Shown: positions 34,322 to 44,575, numbered from the stretch's first letter. The stretch: 64,000 nucleotides of DNA from FEN-1073 sp963780865 (GCA_963780865.1 CAWADT010000013.1:285444-349443); one strand, 5' to 3'. Numbers and translations are program-made. The notes: a model not told the origin generated them from the letters alone.

Positions 34322-35017
34322 ATGAACGAGATTATTATGCAAGCCGGCGTTCGATCCGCCGTGGGCAAAGGACTTTTCGCCCTGAGAAAATCCGGCAAGA
34401 TCCCCGGGGTTCTATATGGACCGGGAGTCGATTCGCTCCCGATCGAGCTGGATGAAAAAACGGCGGCGCGGGTCCTCAATACCTTAACCGGCTCCACCTT
34501 GATCCGGCTCGAAGTTGGGGATAAAAAATTCTCCGTCCTGTTGCGGGACCTGCAGCGCGATTCCATACTTCGGAAAATCCTGCATGTCGATTTTTATGCG
34601 GTGCCTACCGACCGGGCCATTCGGGTTCACGTTCCCTTGCAGTTCGCGGGCAAATCCGCGGCGGTGCGCGATTTTGGCGCCGTGCTGGTGCATTTGCTCA
34701 GCGAGCTGGAAGTAGAATGCCTTCCCAAAGACTTGGTAAATGGAATTCAGGTCAGTATCGCCCCGTTGGAAAAAGTCGGGGATTCCATCGCGATCAAGGA
34801 TATCCTCCTGCCTCCCGGGATCAAGGTCCTAATGGATCCCGAGGAAAGCGTCATTACGGTCACGGCTCAGGCCGCCGAAGAGGAAGTGGTCGCCCCGGTC
34901 GCCGCTGCGGTAGCGGCGGAACCCGAAGTGATCGAAAAGGGTAAGAAGCTGGAAGAGGGCGAAGAAGCGGAAGGAACGGAAAAACCGGCCAAGGAAACCA
35001 AAGAGACCAAGAAATAG
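34322..35017 (+). CDS. rplY: 50S ribosomal protein L25/TL5 (Ctc)
   Basis: A 231-residue L25 of the long, two-domain Ctc/TL5 type that binds 5S rRNA. The N-terminal L25 domain (about 5-95) includes GKIPGVLYGPG and ILHVDFYAV. The beta-rich C-terminal domain (about 100-185) follows, then an acidic and Lys-rich tail of about 40 residues. GGAAGG lies a few bases before the ATG. It is monocistronic between a good promoter and a strong terminator. Confidence 0.93.
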   Translation: MNEIIMQAGVRSAVGKGLFALRKSGKIPGVLYGPGVDSLPIELDEKTAARVLNTLTGSTLIRLEVGDKKFSVLLRDLQRDSILRKILHVDFYAVPTDRAIRVHVPLQFAGKSAAVRDFGAVLVHLLSELEVECLPKDLVNGIQVSIAPLEKVGDSIAIKDILLPPGIKVLMDPEESVITVTAQAAEEEVVAPVAAAVAAEPEVIEKGKKLEEGEEAEGTEKPAKETKETKK

Positions 35018-35040
35018 CAATTGCCCCACCGGATCCGGCC

Positions 35041-35087
35041 TACCCATCGGGATCGAAGAATCCAATGATCCCGATGGGTATTTTTTT
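35041..35087 (+). terminator. Strong intrinsic terminator after rplY
   Basis: A 14-bp perfect stem (35041-35054 with 35067-35080), then seven Ts. Confidence 0.95.
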
Positions 35088-35526
35088 AACATTGGCTTAC
35101 CGAGGCTCGGAGGAGAGAATTTTCATCTTGCCTTTTGGTTAGTCCTACGGCTAATCGATATCTATTTTTTGGATTCCCTGATAATTATTTTCGGTTATTT
35201 TTAGTTATTTGAAACATATAAATCTCACGATTTGGCCGAAGCCAAATTTAAAAATGCAAAAAATAAACATGTTATAGAGAATAATTTCATTTCCATGATG
35301 TTCTCAGGTTGAATTTTCCAAGACCTATTGGCTTATTGCGGCATGAAATCAGCCTCCGCCTGATTTTTTTTCACTTCATTCTGACAACCAGTCTCGGTGG
35401 ATCCATGAAGCGAAATATCGAGGCATCAAATCCGACGCGTCTTTGCTCCCAAGAAGACACGCGAAATCAGCGTCCAACCGCGTTAGTTAATTCAAATATT
35501 TTTTAAGGTTGAAGCGGTAATTTCTT
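35088..35526. other. AT-rich intergenic region, no gene supported
   Basis: About 440 nt, clearly richer in A and T than its neighbours. The single open frame (35309-35506) has no ribosome-binding site and looks random. A local palindrome (TTTGGCCGAAGCCAAA) lies near 35231-35248. I see no recognisable RNA fold or repeat family. Confidence 0.5.
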
Positions 35527-35527
35527 G

Positions 35528-35556
35528 TTGATTCTTGGTTGACAGGATGATAGAAT
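35528..35556 (+). promoter_or_regulatory. Candidate promoter of nrdR-nrdJ
   Basis: TTGATT (35528-35533), a 17-nt spacer and TAGAAT (35551-35556), about 70 nt upstream of nrdR. A 10-bp palindrome CCATATATGG (35599-35608) lies between it and the ATG and could be an operator. It is not a textbook NrdR box. Confidence 0.5.
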
Positions 35557-35626
35557 GTAGTCTCTACCGAAAATATCGGGAGCGCGAACTCCTAATTCCC
35601 ATATATGGCGTAGAGCAAATGTTCTA

Positions 35627-36079
35627 ATGCGCTGCGTTTTTTGCGGAAAAGAGGATGCCAATGTCATCGACACCACCCACGATGCGCGGGGAGGGATTCG
35701 CCGCCGCAGGGAGTGTCTGGCTTGCCATCAGCGTTTCACCACGTACGAACGGCCGATTTTTTCCACACCGCTTGTCGTCAAGCATGACGGGACGCGCGAG
35801 GAATTCGACCGGGAGAAACTGGCCCGGGGCATTCGCATCGCCTGCGCCAAGCGCCCCGTGCCCGCTTCCGAAATCGACCGCATCGTCGGTGAGGTGGAAG
35901 CCAGCCTGCAGCAAATGAACAAACCCGAAATCTCCAGCCGGGTGATCGGCGATCTGGCGATTTCCGCTCTGAAGGAGTTGGATCACATCGCGTACATCCG
36001 CTACGCCATCGTCTATCTTCGCTTCGACGACCTCCGCTCGATCCGAGACGAAATCAACCATCTGCTGCGAGAAGGCTAA
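35627..36079 (+). CDS. nrdR: Transcriptional repressor NrdR
   Basis: A 150-residue regulator of ribonucleotide reductase genes. The N-terminal zinc ribbon has CVFCG and CLACHQRFTTYE (four Cys), followed by the ATP-cone domain (about 49-139) starting PLVVKHDGTREEFDREKL, which senses ATP/dATP. It lies 44 nt upstream of the reductase nrdJ, its expected target. Confidence 0.95.
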   Translation: MRCVFCGKEDANVIDTTHDARGGIRRRRECLACHQRFTTYERPIFSTPLVVKHDGTREEFDREKLARGIRIACAKRPVPASEIDRIVGEVEASLQQMNKPEISSRVIGDLAISALKELDHIAYIRYAIVYLRFDDLRSIRDEINHLLREG

Positions 36080-36123
36080 AGCGCCGATTCCAAGGTCGGA
36101 AATTTCCTGGTAAGGAGGAAAGT

Positions 36124-38721
36124 GTGCCGCATACAACCACAAGTTCGGATCCATCGAAAGCCAAGGCAACCGGCCGGCCGGTTTTGGATTCGGTGACGCT
36201 TTCTCCGAACGCCAGGATTGTTCTGGAAAAAAGATACTTGCGCCGGGGTAATGACGGAAAGCCCGAGGAAACGGTGGAGGAAATGTTCTGGCGGGTGGCC
36301 AGCTATGTGGCCCAGGCGGAATCTGAATTTGGCGGCGATGCTGCGAAAACGGCGAAACAGTTCTATGAAATGCTTTCCGGATTGCGGTTCTTCCCCAACT
36401 CGCCGACGTTTACCGGGGCTGGAACACCGCTCGGCCAGCTGGCGGCGTGTTTCGTCCTTCCGATTTCGGACGATATGGGCAGGGAACCCTCGGGCATCTT
36501 CCAAACGCTGCGGGATGCGGCGCTGATCCAGCAAACCGGCGGCGGGAACGGATTTTCCTTTTCACGGATTCGCCCCAAGGGGAGCCTGGTGAATTCCTCC
36601 GCCGGCCAGGCGACCGGACCGGTCGGGTTTCTCAGAGTCTACGACAAAGCCTTCGGCGAGATCGCCCAAGGGGGAACCCGGCGCGGAGCCAATATGGCCG
36701 TGCTGCGCATCGACCATCCCGATATCGAAGAATTCGTCACTTGTAAAACGGATGAGAACGCCATCACGAATTTCAATATTTCGGTTGGAATTCTGGATTC
36801 CTTCATGCAATCGGTGCGCGAGGATTCTTCCTGGGATTTGCGGTTCCCGGACGTGTATGCGCCCGAATACCGGAAGTTCAACGGCACCCTGGAACAGGCG
36901 GAACGCGCCGGCATTCCCATCCGGACGTACCGCACCGTGCGCGCGCGCGAGCTGTTCGATAAAATCGTGCGGCAGGCGCATCACAATGGAGAGCCCGGCG
37001 TGCTCTTCCTCAATACCGCCAACCGCTCCAATCCGGTTTCCCATTTATACGACCTGGAAGCCACCAACCCGTGCGGCGAGCAATGGCTGGGGCCGTATGA
37101 GAATTGCTGCCTGGGGTCGCTGAACCTCTCCCGCCATTTTGGGGAAGGGACGGAAGTGGATTGGGAAAAACTTCGCCAGGACGTCGTTCTGGCAACCCGC
37201 TTTCTTGACAATGTCGTCTCCGTCAATAGTTATGTGCCCGCCGTTCCACGATTAAAAGAAGCCGCGCTCCGGGCGCGCCGAATCGGATTGGGGCTGATGG
37301 GGCTTGCCGATTTAATGTATCACGCCGGAATGCGTTATGGATCCGAGGAAGGCCAGGAATTCGCCTCCCAGGTGATGGAATTCATCCGGTTTCACTCCAT
37401 GAAGACGAGCGTGAACCTGGCGAAAGACCGCGGCGCTTTCCCCGAAATCTCCGGAAGCATTTACAATCCGGCGCACCCGACCTGGACCCCGCCGAAACCC
37501 CTGGCTCCCTATACGAGAAATTTCCACCGCCCGGAACTGGATTGGGACGAAATCACGCGCGCCATCCGCTCCAGCGGGATCCGCAACGCCGCGCAATGCA
37601 CCATCGCCCCGACCGGGACCATCGCCACGGTGGCCGGCTGCGAGGGATATGGTTGCGAACCGGCGTTTGCCCTGGCCTACATCCGCCACGTCAACGACAA
37701 CGGGCACGATCTTCAGCTGCAATACGTCTCCCCACTGTTTGAAACCGAACTGATAAACGCGAAACTGGATCCCAAAACGTATCAAACGATTGTGGATGAG
37801 GTCATCCGGCGCGGTTCATGCCAGGACATTGCCGAGCTGCCGGAAACCATCCGCAACCGGTTCGTGGTCTCACAGGACATCTCCGCCGAAGAGCACGTTC
37901 GGATGCAGGCTTCGCTGCAGGCGTTTGTCGATAACAGCCTCTCGAAGACCATCAATTTTCCGCCGGAAACCACCGACGAAGATGTGGCCAAAGCCTACGA
38001 CCTTGCCTGGGAACTCGGCTGCAAAGGTATTACCGTCTACATCACCGGTTCACGGGAACAAGTGGTTCTGGAAACCGTCGAGACCGCCAAGACCAAGGGC
38101 AAGGACATTTCAATTCAGCCGCTCGAACACCCCGTCACCATGGTTCCCACGGTCATCCCCTCCAGCGATCAACCCCTGCCCTTGTGGTACGAAACCAAGC
38201 GGCCAAGACCGCGCCGATTGCCAGGGGCGACCTTCCAAGCCGAGACTCCCTTGGGGAAGGCCTTCGTCACCGTGAACGAAAACGGCGGATCGCAACCGTT
38301 TGAGGTCTTCGTCGCCACCTCCAAAGCCGGTTCCGAGACGGCGGCCGTTTCGGAAGCTCTGGGCCGATTGATTTCCTATATCCTGCGGTTGGGATCACCC
38401 GTCCCGCCCAAGGACCGACTGTCCGAGGTCGTCCGGCAACTTGCGGGCATCGGCGGCGGCCGCCCGTTGGGCTTCGGACATAACCGAGTCCTCTCGCTCC
38501 CCGACGGCGTGGCACACGTTCTCGCGGAATATTTAGAAGGATCATCCACGCATGCGGATGTGGACGTTACCCAATTTAAAACTCTCGACGATACGGAATT
38601 GCCGCCGGTCTCGCAACTTAAGATGAAAATCGGCGATCTATGCCCGCAATGCGGGGAAGCGGCCGTAGTCAATGAGGAAGGATGCCGAAAGTGCTATGCC
38701 TGCGGATATAGCGAGTGTTGA
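36124..38721 (+). CDS. nrdJ: Adenosylcobalamin-dependent ribonucleoside-diphosphate reductase (class II)
   Basis: An 865-residue class II reductase that makes deoxyribonucleotides with a B12-derived radical and needs no oxygen. Seen are SSAGQATGPVGFLRVYDKA, GGTRRGANMAVL, the active-site NPCGEQWLGPYENCCLGSLNL, APTGTIATVAGC and LGCKGITVYITGSR. The C-terminus ends with two CxxC pairs (CPQCGE, CRKC...CGYSEC) for redox and zinc. Start is GTG 36124 with AAGGAGG upstream. nrdR directly upstream suggests feedback control by dATP. Confidence 0.95.
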   Translation: MPHTTTSSDPSKAKATGRPVLDSVTLSPNARIVLEKRYLRRGNDGKPEETVEEMFWRVASYVAQAESEFGGDAAKTAKQFYEMLSGLRFFPNSPTFTGAGTPLGQLAACFVLPISDDMGREPSGIFQTLRDAALIQQTGGGNGFSFSRIRPKGSLVNSSAGQATGPVGFLRVYDKAFGEIAQGGTRRGANMAVLRIDHPDIEEFVTCKTDENAITNFNISVGILDSFMQSVREDSSWDLRFPDVYAPEYRKFNGTLEQAERAGIPIRTYRTVRARELFDKIVRQAHHNGEPGVLFLNTANRSNPVSHLYDLEATNPCGEQWLGPYENCCLGSLNLSRHFGEGTEVDWEKLRQDVVLATRFLDNVVSVNSYVPAVPRLKEAALRARRIGLGLMGLADLMYHAGMRYGSEEGQEFASQVMEFIRFHSMKTSVNLAKDRGAFPEISGSIYNPAHPTWTPPKPLAPYTRNFHRPELDWDEITRAIRSSGIRNAAQCTIAPTGTIATVAGCEGYGCEPAFALAYIRHVNDNGHDLQLQYVSPLFETELINAKLDPKTYQTIVDEVIRRGSCQDIAELPETIRNRFVVSQDISAEEHVRMQASLQAFVDNSLSKTINFPPETTDEDVAKAYDLAWELGCKGITVYITGSREQVVLETVETAKTKGKDISIQPLEHPVTMVPTVIPSSDQPLPLWYETKRPRPRRLPGATFQAETPLGKAFVTVNENGGSQPFEVFVATSKAGSETAAVSEALGRLISYILRLGSPVPPKDRLSEVVRQLAGIGGGRPLGFGHNRVLSLPDGVAHVLAEYLEGSSTHADVDVTQFKTLDDTELPPVSQLKMKIGDLCPQCGEAAVVNEEGCRKCYACGYSEC

Positions 38722-38781
38722 GGGTCGGTTTCGGTCTGCGGGGAATTGCATCGCGCGGAACCAAGAGGATTCCCGGCGCGG

Positions 38782-40843
38782 CTAAGAGTATGCAGGATAT
38801 GAACCAAGCGCTGTATTGATCGTCTCCATCGCGGGAGCCAGAATCCAGAGCGTATTTCTGGCGGTATGGAAGAGGCAAGTGGTTTCATTGCCCATCGACC
38901 AACAATCCCTCCCCGTTTGATTTAATTTTCCGGACCGGAACCGTTTATCCAGGTATGAGGTCATCGCAGAGAGAAACTCGGCGGCATCCTTATCGGTATC
39001 CCACGTCCATTCCGCCGTCAGGAGGGGTTGGCCTCCGGTGGACGACCGATAGACCAGATAATGATCTCCCCCCCAACCCGCGCTTGCCGTGAGGGCGTCC
39101 TTTTGCGGCAGCTGAGCGAGAGGATCCGCCCCATAGGCCAGAATCAAATACGTCATAAATTCCCCCAGGCTGTCGGATTGGACCAGGGTCCATCCGCTTC
39201 CAAGGGAAGGAAGCAGATTGGGCACTGTCATGCTGACCGGTTGTTCCCCGAGAAGGTATTTTTCAGGGTGGAGAATTTGCTCCGTACTCAAGGGGAAATT
39301 GTCGTATGCCTTGTTGACTTCTGTCCAAGTTCCCTTTTGCCAAAGCGCGAGAACAAATTGTTCGCCCGTCGCGTAGAGGAAATCCGAAAGCGGGCCGGCG
39401 TAGGCCGGCGGGTTTGGTTCGGACGAAGGGGAGAATGGAATTTGATATTGGCCGATATCCTGTTTGTCGGAAGTGGAGGCGTCCGTGTTGTACCACTGCG
39501 CCATGAGGAACGACGCGTCCCCCTCCACGAGCGCTTGGATGGCCTGGCAACGCTGGGAATTATTAGCGCAGACCGAACCATCATAGGCGCGTGCCACATC
39601 CGGATAGAAATGATCCACCAAAGCGTGGTCAAACTCGTGCGTAAAAACCAAACGGTCGAGGCCGGTGAACCGGTAGCCGATCATATAGAGCGTTTTATCG
39701 GATAGGTTAAAAAACGCCAGCAAGCCGTCCGAAAGCCCGGCCTGGGAATACTTTGCCAGATCGTAGGTTGGATCGATTAACCCCAATGCGGCATAGGCTT
39801 TGGCTTGGTTGGGGAGGGTTGGCCGGCTCCCGGTCCAATCCAATTCGGCTTGCAAAACGGTCTCCGCTTGATCCTTGGAAATAACGTAGATGGGCGGCGC
39901 TCCACTCCAAGGCAGCCCCCTCAGACTGACCACTTGCTCCTCCAGCTTGATCATATCCGCTTGTTGGGTGGCATCCGGAGGCGCCAAGGTAGGGGTGAGC
40001 GTTTCGGTGGGGGTCGGGGTTGGAGTTGGCGAGTCCGTTGGGGTGAAGGTGAGCGTCGGGGACGGTGTATCGGTCCAGCGCGGCGGCAGCGTCAGAACCA
40101 GGGGCGTCTCGGTTGCTCCGGGGGTTTCAGTCGCCGTTGTGGTGGTTTGGTTCAATCCCAGAAAACCGGAGAGTGTGCCTGTCCTCCATAAGACCACGCC
40201 AACAAGACCAATGATGAGCAGAAGGAGGAAGACGGCGATCACCAGACAGGTGCATCCAAGATTTCCCCTTTTCTTCGGCGGCGGTTTTCCAGGCGTCTCG
40301 GGCGGCTTGGCCACCACTCTGGCTTGGGAGGGAATAGGCTTGGGAACGGCCGGCGTCGGCGCTTCGCCTGGCGGTATCAGGGTGGTGGAAGCCTTCTCGG
40401 ATGGGATCGTTGGAACCGGCGCCGGTGCATGAAGCTCCGCGGTTTCCTTGAAGGCGGAAACAACTTTGAGCGGCTGCGCGTTCGCGGGAAAGGGTTGCGG
40501 AGATCCGGGCGGTTCGTCCGTGGCGTGAGAAATGTCTACCGTGAACGGCGAGGAGTGCGTCGGCGCGACAACCGCAGGCTGTGAGGCGGATTCTGGCGCG
40601 GGGATTAAAATTTTCCAACGTGCCTTTCGCTTCCGAATTCTGCGGATTAATCTTTAAAACCTGCCGAAGGCAATCGGCCTTCTGGAGGGGATCATCCAGG
40701 GTGTACGAGAGGAACATCCATCCCGCCTCCAGGGCGGGATGGGCGCGGACAAGATCGAGCAGAAGCGCTTTCGCTTCGACCGTATGGCCGGCGACATAGA
40801 ATTCCATTGCCTGTTGCAGGACTTCATTTACGTCGCTCGCCAT
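38782..40843 (-). CDS. TPR-Pro-rich-membrane-HExxH protein, frameshifted
   Basis: One gene in two frames. The first part (from ATG 40843) is TPR-like (MASDVNEVLQQAMEF, then AHPALEAGWMFLSY) and runs to LENF at about 40610. There the frame shifts by one base in an AAAATTTT tract, and a long Pro/Ala-rich cytoplasmic linker leads to a membrane helix (CLVIAVFLLLLIIGLVGVV), a Thr/Pro-rich spacer and a C-terminal domain with HEFDHALVDHF (HExxH zinc site) and EGDASFLMAQW. A membrane-bound metallopeptidase is likely; the substrate is unknown. The reconstructed length is about 686 residues. The frameshift is probably a sequencing error. Confidence 0.72.
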
Positions 40844-40873
40844 ACCCCGATTTCTCCGGATCTTATCCATCGG

Positions 40874-40902
40874 ATTGTAGCATTTTCCAACACTGTCGGC
40901 AA
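40874..40902 (-). promoter_or_regulatory. Sigma-70-type promoter of the TPR/HExxH gene
   Basis: On the minus strand TTGCCG (40897-40902), a 17-nt spacer and TACAAT (40874-40879). Transcription would start close to 40867, which favours the ATG at 40843 over the one at 40870. Confidence 0.65.
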
Positions 40903-41021
40903 TAAATTATGGCGTCATGCGAAGGTGACAAATTGCTCCGGACGGCGCCCGATCCCGAGCCGGAGAGAAAATTTTGTATAATGGGCCCGACAGATTCCAT
41001 GGCTTTCTACGCATTATCGAA

Positions 41022-42122
41022 ATGAGCCCCAGGACTTTCGGCAATCTCAAAATGGAAAAGACGGTCTCTCGCAAACCACGCTCCAGAACGTTCTCCCGTA
41101 GTTGGCGCGCAAGCTGGCGCGATACGTCGCTTCTGTTGCGCGAATTTCGCGACCCCCTGCTGCTGTTCCTGGCGGCGATCATCGGCGCCGGAGTTCTGTA
41201 TTATTTCCTTTCGCTGCATTACAACGAACCGATCGACGGGCCGGTGGAGGGAATCTATCTGGTATTGACCGCCACCTTTTTACAGCCACTGACGGGCTTT
41301 CCGCACGCCCCGGTGCTGAAGGCGTTCCATTTTCTTATGCCAATTGTGGGAGTGGGAACGCTGGCGCAAGGATTGGCGGACTTCGGCGTCTTGTTTTTCA
41401 ACCGGCACGCGCGCGGGAAGGAGTGGGAAATGGCGGTGGCTTCGACGTACAGCAATCACATCATTCTGGTGGGGCTCGGGCACCTGGGTTTCCGTGTGGC
41501 CAGCCAGCTGCACGATATGGAACAGGACGTCGTGGCGATCGAATTGAGCCCGACCGCCGAATTGATCGCGGGCACCCGCAAGCTGGACATCCCGGTGCTT
41601 CCCGGCGACGGCACCAAAGAGGATTTGCTCGAGGGGGCCGGCATCGTCCGAGCCCGCGCGATCATCCTCTGCACTCAAAACGACAGCCTGAACCTGCAGA
41701 TGGCGGTGAAGGCCCGGGGCATAAATCCCGCCATCCACGTCGTCATCCGAATCTTCGACGATGATTTTGCCGTAACGCTGCAGAAGCAATTCGGCTTCCA
41801 CGCCATCAGCGCCACCGGGATTGCCTCGCCGGTTTTTGCCGCGACCGCCGCGGGAGCCAATGTCACCCCGCCGATCATGGTGGAGGGAAATCCGCTTTGT
41901 TTCGGGACGGTAGAATTCCAGGCGTGTTCGCGGGCGAACGGAAAAACCTTTCACGAACTGGAACAGTTCTACCGCATCAGCGTCGTGATGCTTCGGCGGC
42001 GGGAAAATCTCGAATGGCATCCCTCCAGTTTTGAGAAGGTTCAGGAAGGCGACGTCGTGGGGATCCTCGGCAACCCGGAGCGGATCAATCAAGTGGTCCA
42101 CGATTGTCAGACGGGGGATTGA
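41022..42122 (+). CDS. TrkA-domain potassium-channel-like protein
   Basis: About 366 residues. The N-terminal part has two membrane helices (about residues 40-62 and 95-118) flanking a pore-like loop (LTATFLQPLTGFP) that lacks the canonical TVGYG filter. A cytoplasmic RCK domain follows: TrkA_N with HIILVGLGHLGFRVASQL and IELSP, and a TrkA_C domain at about 275-360. This is the layout of a ligand-gated 2-TM potassium channel, but ion choice is uncertain without the filter motif. Starts at 40974, 41022 or 41052 are possible; none has a strong ribosome-binding site, and TATAAT at 40977-40982 excludes the first. Confidence 0.78.
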   Translation: MSPRTFGNLKMEKTVSRKPRSRTFSRSWRASWRDTSLLLREFRDPLLLFLAAIIGAGVLYYFLSLHYNEPIDGPVEGIYLVLTATFLQPLTGFPHAPVLKAFHFLMPIVGVGTLAQGLADFGVLFFNRHARGKEWEMAVASTYSNHIILVGLGHLGFRVASQLHDMEQDVVAIELSPTAELIAGTRKLDIPVLPGDGTKEDLLEGAGIVRARAIILCTQNDSLNLQMAVKARGINPAIHVVIRIFDDDFAVTLQKQFGFHAISATGIASPVFAATAAGANVTPPIMVEGNPLCFGTVEFQACSRANGKTFHELEQFYRISVVMLRRRENLEWHPSSFEKVQEGDVVGILGNPERINQVVHDCQTGD

Positions 42123-42219
42123 AATCCGCGACGGTTTTCTGCGGTCGGCTGGATGAACAAACGAAGACCCCAAGGGTTTCAAAAACCTTTAGGAGGGTTC
42201 TAAAACAAGCACCTAAGGT

Positions 42220-42309
42220 GGTCGAGCCCCGCCCTGGCTTCGCCGTGGCGAGGCCGGGGTAGCGGTTTTTGCGTATCCCCGGCCCGACCCGCCGGGGCGG
42301 GGCTCGACC
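42220..42309. repeat. Large GC-rich palindromic element
   Basis: GGTCGAGCCCCGCC (42220-42233) pairs perfectly with GGCGGGGCTCGACC (42296-42309). Inside, CCGGGG pairs with CCCCGG. It ends with GGCTTTTT on the plus strand, so it may also stop transcription from the channel gene and the convergent leu operon. It looks like a REP-type intergenic element. The rest of 42123-42362 has no gene. Confidence 0.7.
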
Positions 42310-42362
42310 GGCTTTTTCAGCACCCTGCGGTCTGTTTTATTAGGCAATGATTCCCCGGATAA

Positions 42363-43440
42363 TTATTTAAGCTCCTGAAGGATGCGTTCCGTCATTTCTT
42401 TGGTGGAGATAGTTTTTTCTCCGGGGGTGATTCAAATCCGCGGTGCGGCAACCCTTCTCCAACGCGCGATCCACCGCCCGTTCGATGGCCTCGGCTTCCC
42501 GTGGCAATCCGAGCGAATACTGCAGCAGCATCGCCCCGCTGAGGATTGCGCCGATCGGATTGGCGATTCCCTTCCCGGCGATATCGGGCGCGGTTCCATG
42601 AATGGGCTCGTACAAACCAGGGCCGGACGCGCCCAGCGAGGCGGAAGGGAGCATGCCCATCGATCCAGCCAGGACCGATGCTTCATCGGTGAGAATGTCG
42701 CCGAACATATTATCCGTCACGAGAACGTCGATACTCTTGGGCGCGGTGAGCAACCGCATCGTCGCCGTGTCCACCAGCATGTGCTCGAGGGTAATGGCGG
42801 GATAGTCCGCCGCCATCGTGATTATGACCTGGCGCCATAGGCGCGAGGATTCCAAAATGTTGGCCTTATCCACCGATGTGACTTTCCGGCGGCGCTCCCC
42901 CGCCAGCCGGAAGGCGAATTCGGCCACCCGCCGTACCTCGTAGTCGTAGTATTCCAGCGTATCCACGGCGCGTTCGTGGCCTTCGGGCGTCATCCCCCGC
43001 TCTTTGGGTTGCGCAAAATACAATCCGCCGGTGAGCTCGCGCACCACGAGAATGTCGACTCCCTCGATCCGGTCCCTTTTCAAAGGCGAGACGTCAATCA
43101 GCGGGGAGCGGACTTTCACCGGACGCAGGTTGGCAAACACTTTCAAACCTTTTCGTAATGCGAGCAACCCCTGTTCGGGGCGCACCTTTGCCTGCGGATC
43201 GTCCCACTTGGGGCCGCCCACCGCGCCCAGAAGCACTGCGTCCGAAGCCTGACAATCGGCCAGCACCTCGTCGGTCAACGCGACGCCGTTGCGGTCGATG
43301 GAACATCCGCCCATCAGCTTTTCCGTGAATTTCAGGTCGTGGCCGCCGCGGGAAGCGACGGCGGAGAGGACCCGCACGGCCTCGGTTATTACTTCAGGTC
43401 CGATTCCGTCTCCGGGCAATAAAATGATATTCGCTTTCAT
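42363..43440 (-). CDS. leuB: 3-isopropylmalate dehydrogenase, C-terminus frameshifted
   Basis: About 358 residues, oxidising and decarboxylating 3-isopropylmalate in leucine synthesis. Seen are LLPGDGIGPEV, LLGAVGGPKWD, VRELTGGLYFAQPKERG, DKANILESSRLWR, VTDNMFGDILTDE and the NAD-site HGTAPDIAGKGIANP. After CRTADLN (about 42432) the expected ending (TPGEKTISTKEMTERILQ) lies one frame over and stops at 42363; the uninterrupted frame ends in unrelated residues at 42367. A one-base gain in the CCCCC tract explains it. It is the last gene of the operon. Confidence 0.93.
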
Positions 43441-43447
43441 TGGAGGC

Positions 43448-44509
43448 TCACACCAGCCCGGCGATTAGATCGCCGACTTCAGTTGTGGAGAGTCCCATCT
43501 TGCCGGCGGCGAGGCTTTTGATCTTCCCGCCCGAGAGCGCCTGGATCACGGCCTGCTCGACCGCCGCTCCGGCGGCCTTCTCGCCGATCTCCTCCAGCAA
43601 CATCCCGCCGGCGCAGATGGCGGCCATCGGATTGATGACGTTCTTGCCGGTATACTTCGGAGCCGATCCGCCGATCGGCTCGAACATCGAGACGCCCCGC
43701 GGATTGATGTTGCCGCCGGCCGCGATGCCCATCCCGCCCTGGATCATCGCGCCCAGATCGGTGATGATGTCACCGAACATGTTGTCGGTGACGATGACGT
43801 CGAACCATTCCGGATTTTTCACCATCCACATCGTGGTGGCGTCCACGTGGGCGTAGCCGGGCTCGATTCCGGGATACTCCTTGGCGACTTCATAAAACGC
43901 CCTTTCCCACAAATCGAAGGCATACGTGAGCACGTTGGTCTTGCCGCACAGCGTCAGCTTGTTGCGCTTGGCGCGGTTTTTGCAGAACTCGAAGGCGTAG
44001 CGGATGCAGCGTTCCACCCCCATGCGGGTGTTGATCGATTCCTGGACCGCGACCTCGTTCGGAGTGCCCTTGCGCAGCACGCCGCCCGCTCCGGTGTACA
44101 AGCCTTCGGTGTTTTCGCGCACCACGACGAAGTCGATGTCGGCGGGTTTTTTATCCTTCAAAGGCGTATCCACGTTCGGATAGAGTTTGACCGGACGCAG
44201 GTTGATGTACTGATCCAGTTCGAACCGCAGCCGCAGGAGAAGACCTTTTTCCAGGATTCCGGGTTTCACGTCGGGATGCCCGATGGCTCCGAGGTAAATG
44301 GCGTCGAGCTTCCGGAGTTCCGCCAGGACGCTGTCGGGGAGGATCTCGCCGGTCCGCTTATAGCGCTCTCCTCCCAGGTCGTACTTCACCAAGTCCGTCG
44401 CAAATCCGAATTTTTTCGAGGCGGCCTGGAGAACTTTGAGCCCTTCGTGGATTACTTCCGGGCCCGTGCCGTCGCCGCCCATCACGCCGATCCGATATGT
44501 TTTACCCAT
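43448..44509 (-). CDS. Second isopropylmalate dehydrogenase-family enzyme
   Basis: About 353 residues of the isocitrate/isopropylmalate dehydrogenase family, but a different subfamily from the downstream leuB: YLGAIGHPDVKPGILEKGLLL replaces the GAVGGPKWD region, and VVRENTEGLYTGAGG carries the Glu-Asn-Thr-Glu substrate loop. VTDNMFGDIITD and GGSAPKYTGKN complete the active site. Sitting between cimA and leuB, it might serve 3-methylmalate in the citramalate route to isoleucine, or duplicate LeuB; this is inference. ATG 44509 follows GGAG. The gap to leuB is 7 nt. Confidence 0.87.
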   Translation of the reverse strand: MGKTYRIGVMGGDGTGPEVIHEGLKVLQAASKKFGFATDLVKYDLGGERYKRTGEILPDSVLAELRKLDAIYLGAIGHPDVKPGILEKGLLLRLRFELDQYINLRPVKLYPNVDTPLKDKKPADIDFVVVRENTEGLYTGAGGVLRKGTPNEVAVQESINTRMGVERCIRYAFEFCKNRAKRNKLTLCGKTNVLTYAFDLWERAFYEVAKEYPGIEPGYAHVDATTMWMVKNPEWFDVIVTDNMFGDIITDLGAMIQGGMGIAAGGNINPRGVSMFEPIGGSAPKYTGKNVINPMAAICAGGMLLEEIGEKAAGAAVEQAVIQALSGGKIKSLAAGKMGLSTTEVGDLIAGLV

Positions 44510-44575
44510 CGTCTGGTTTTCTCCTTGTTGGATTGTCAAACGATTCCAGAATATCCGCAAAAATCTCCGCCGCGG

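Noticed and set aside
35309..35506. 65-residue plus-strand open frame in the AT-rich gap
   Set aside because: No ribosome-binding site and no recognisable motif; likely chance.
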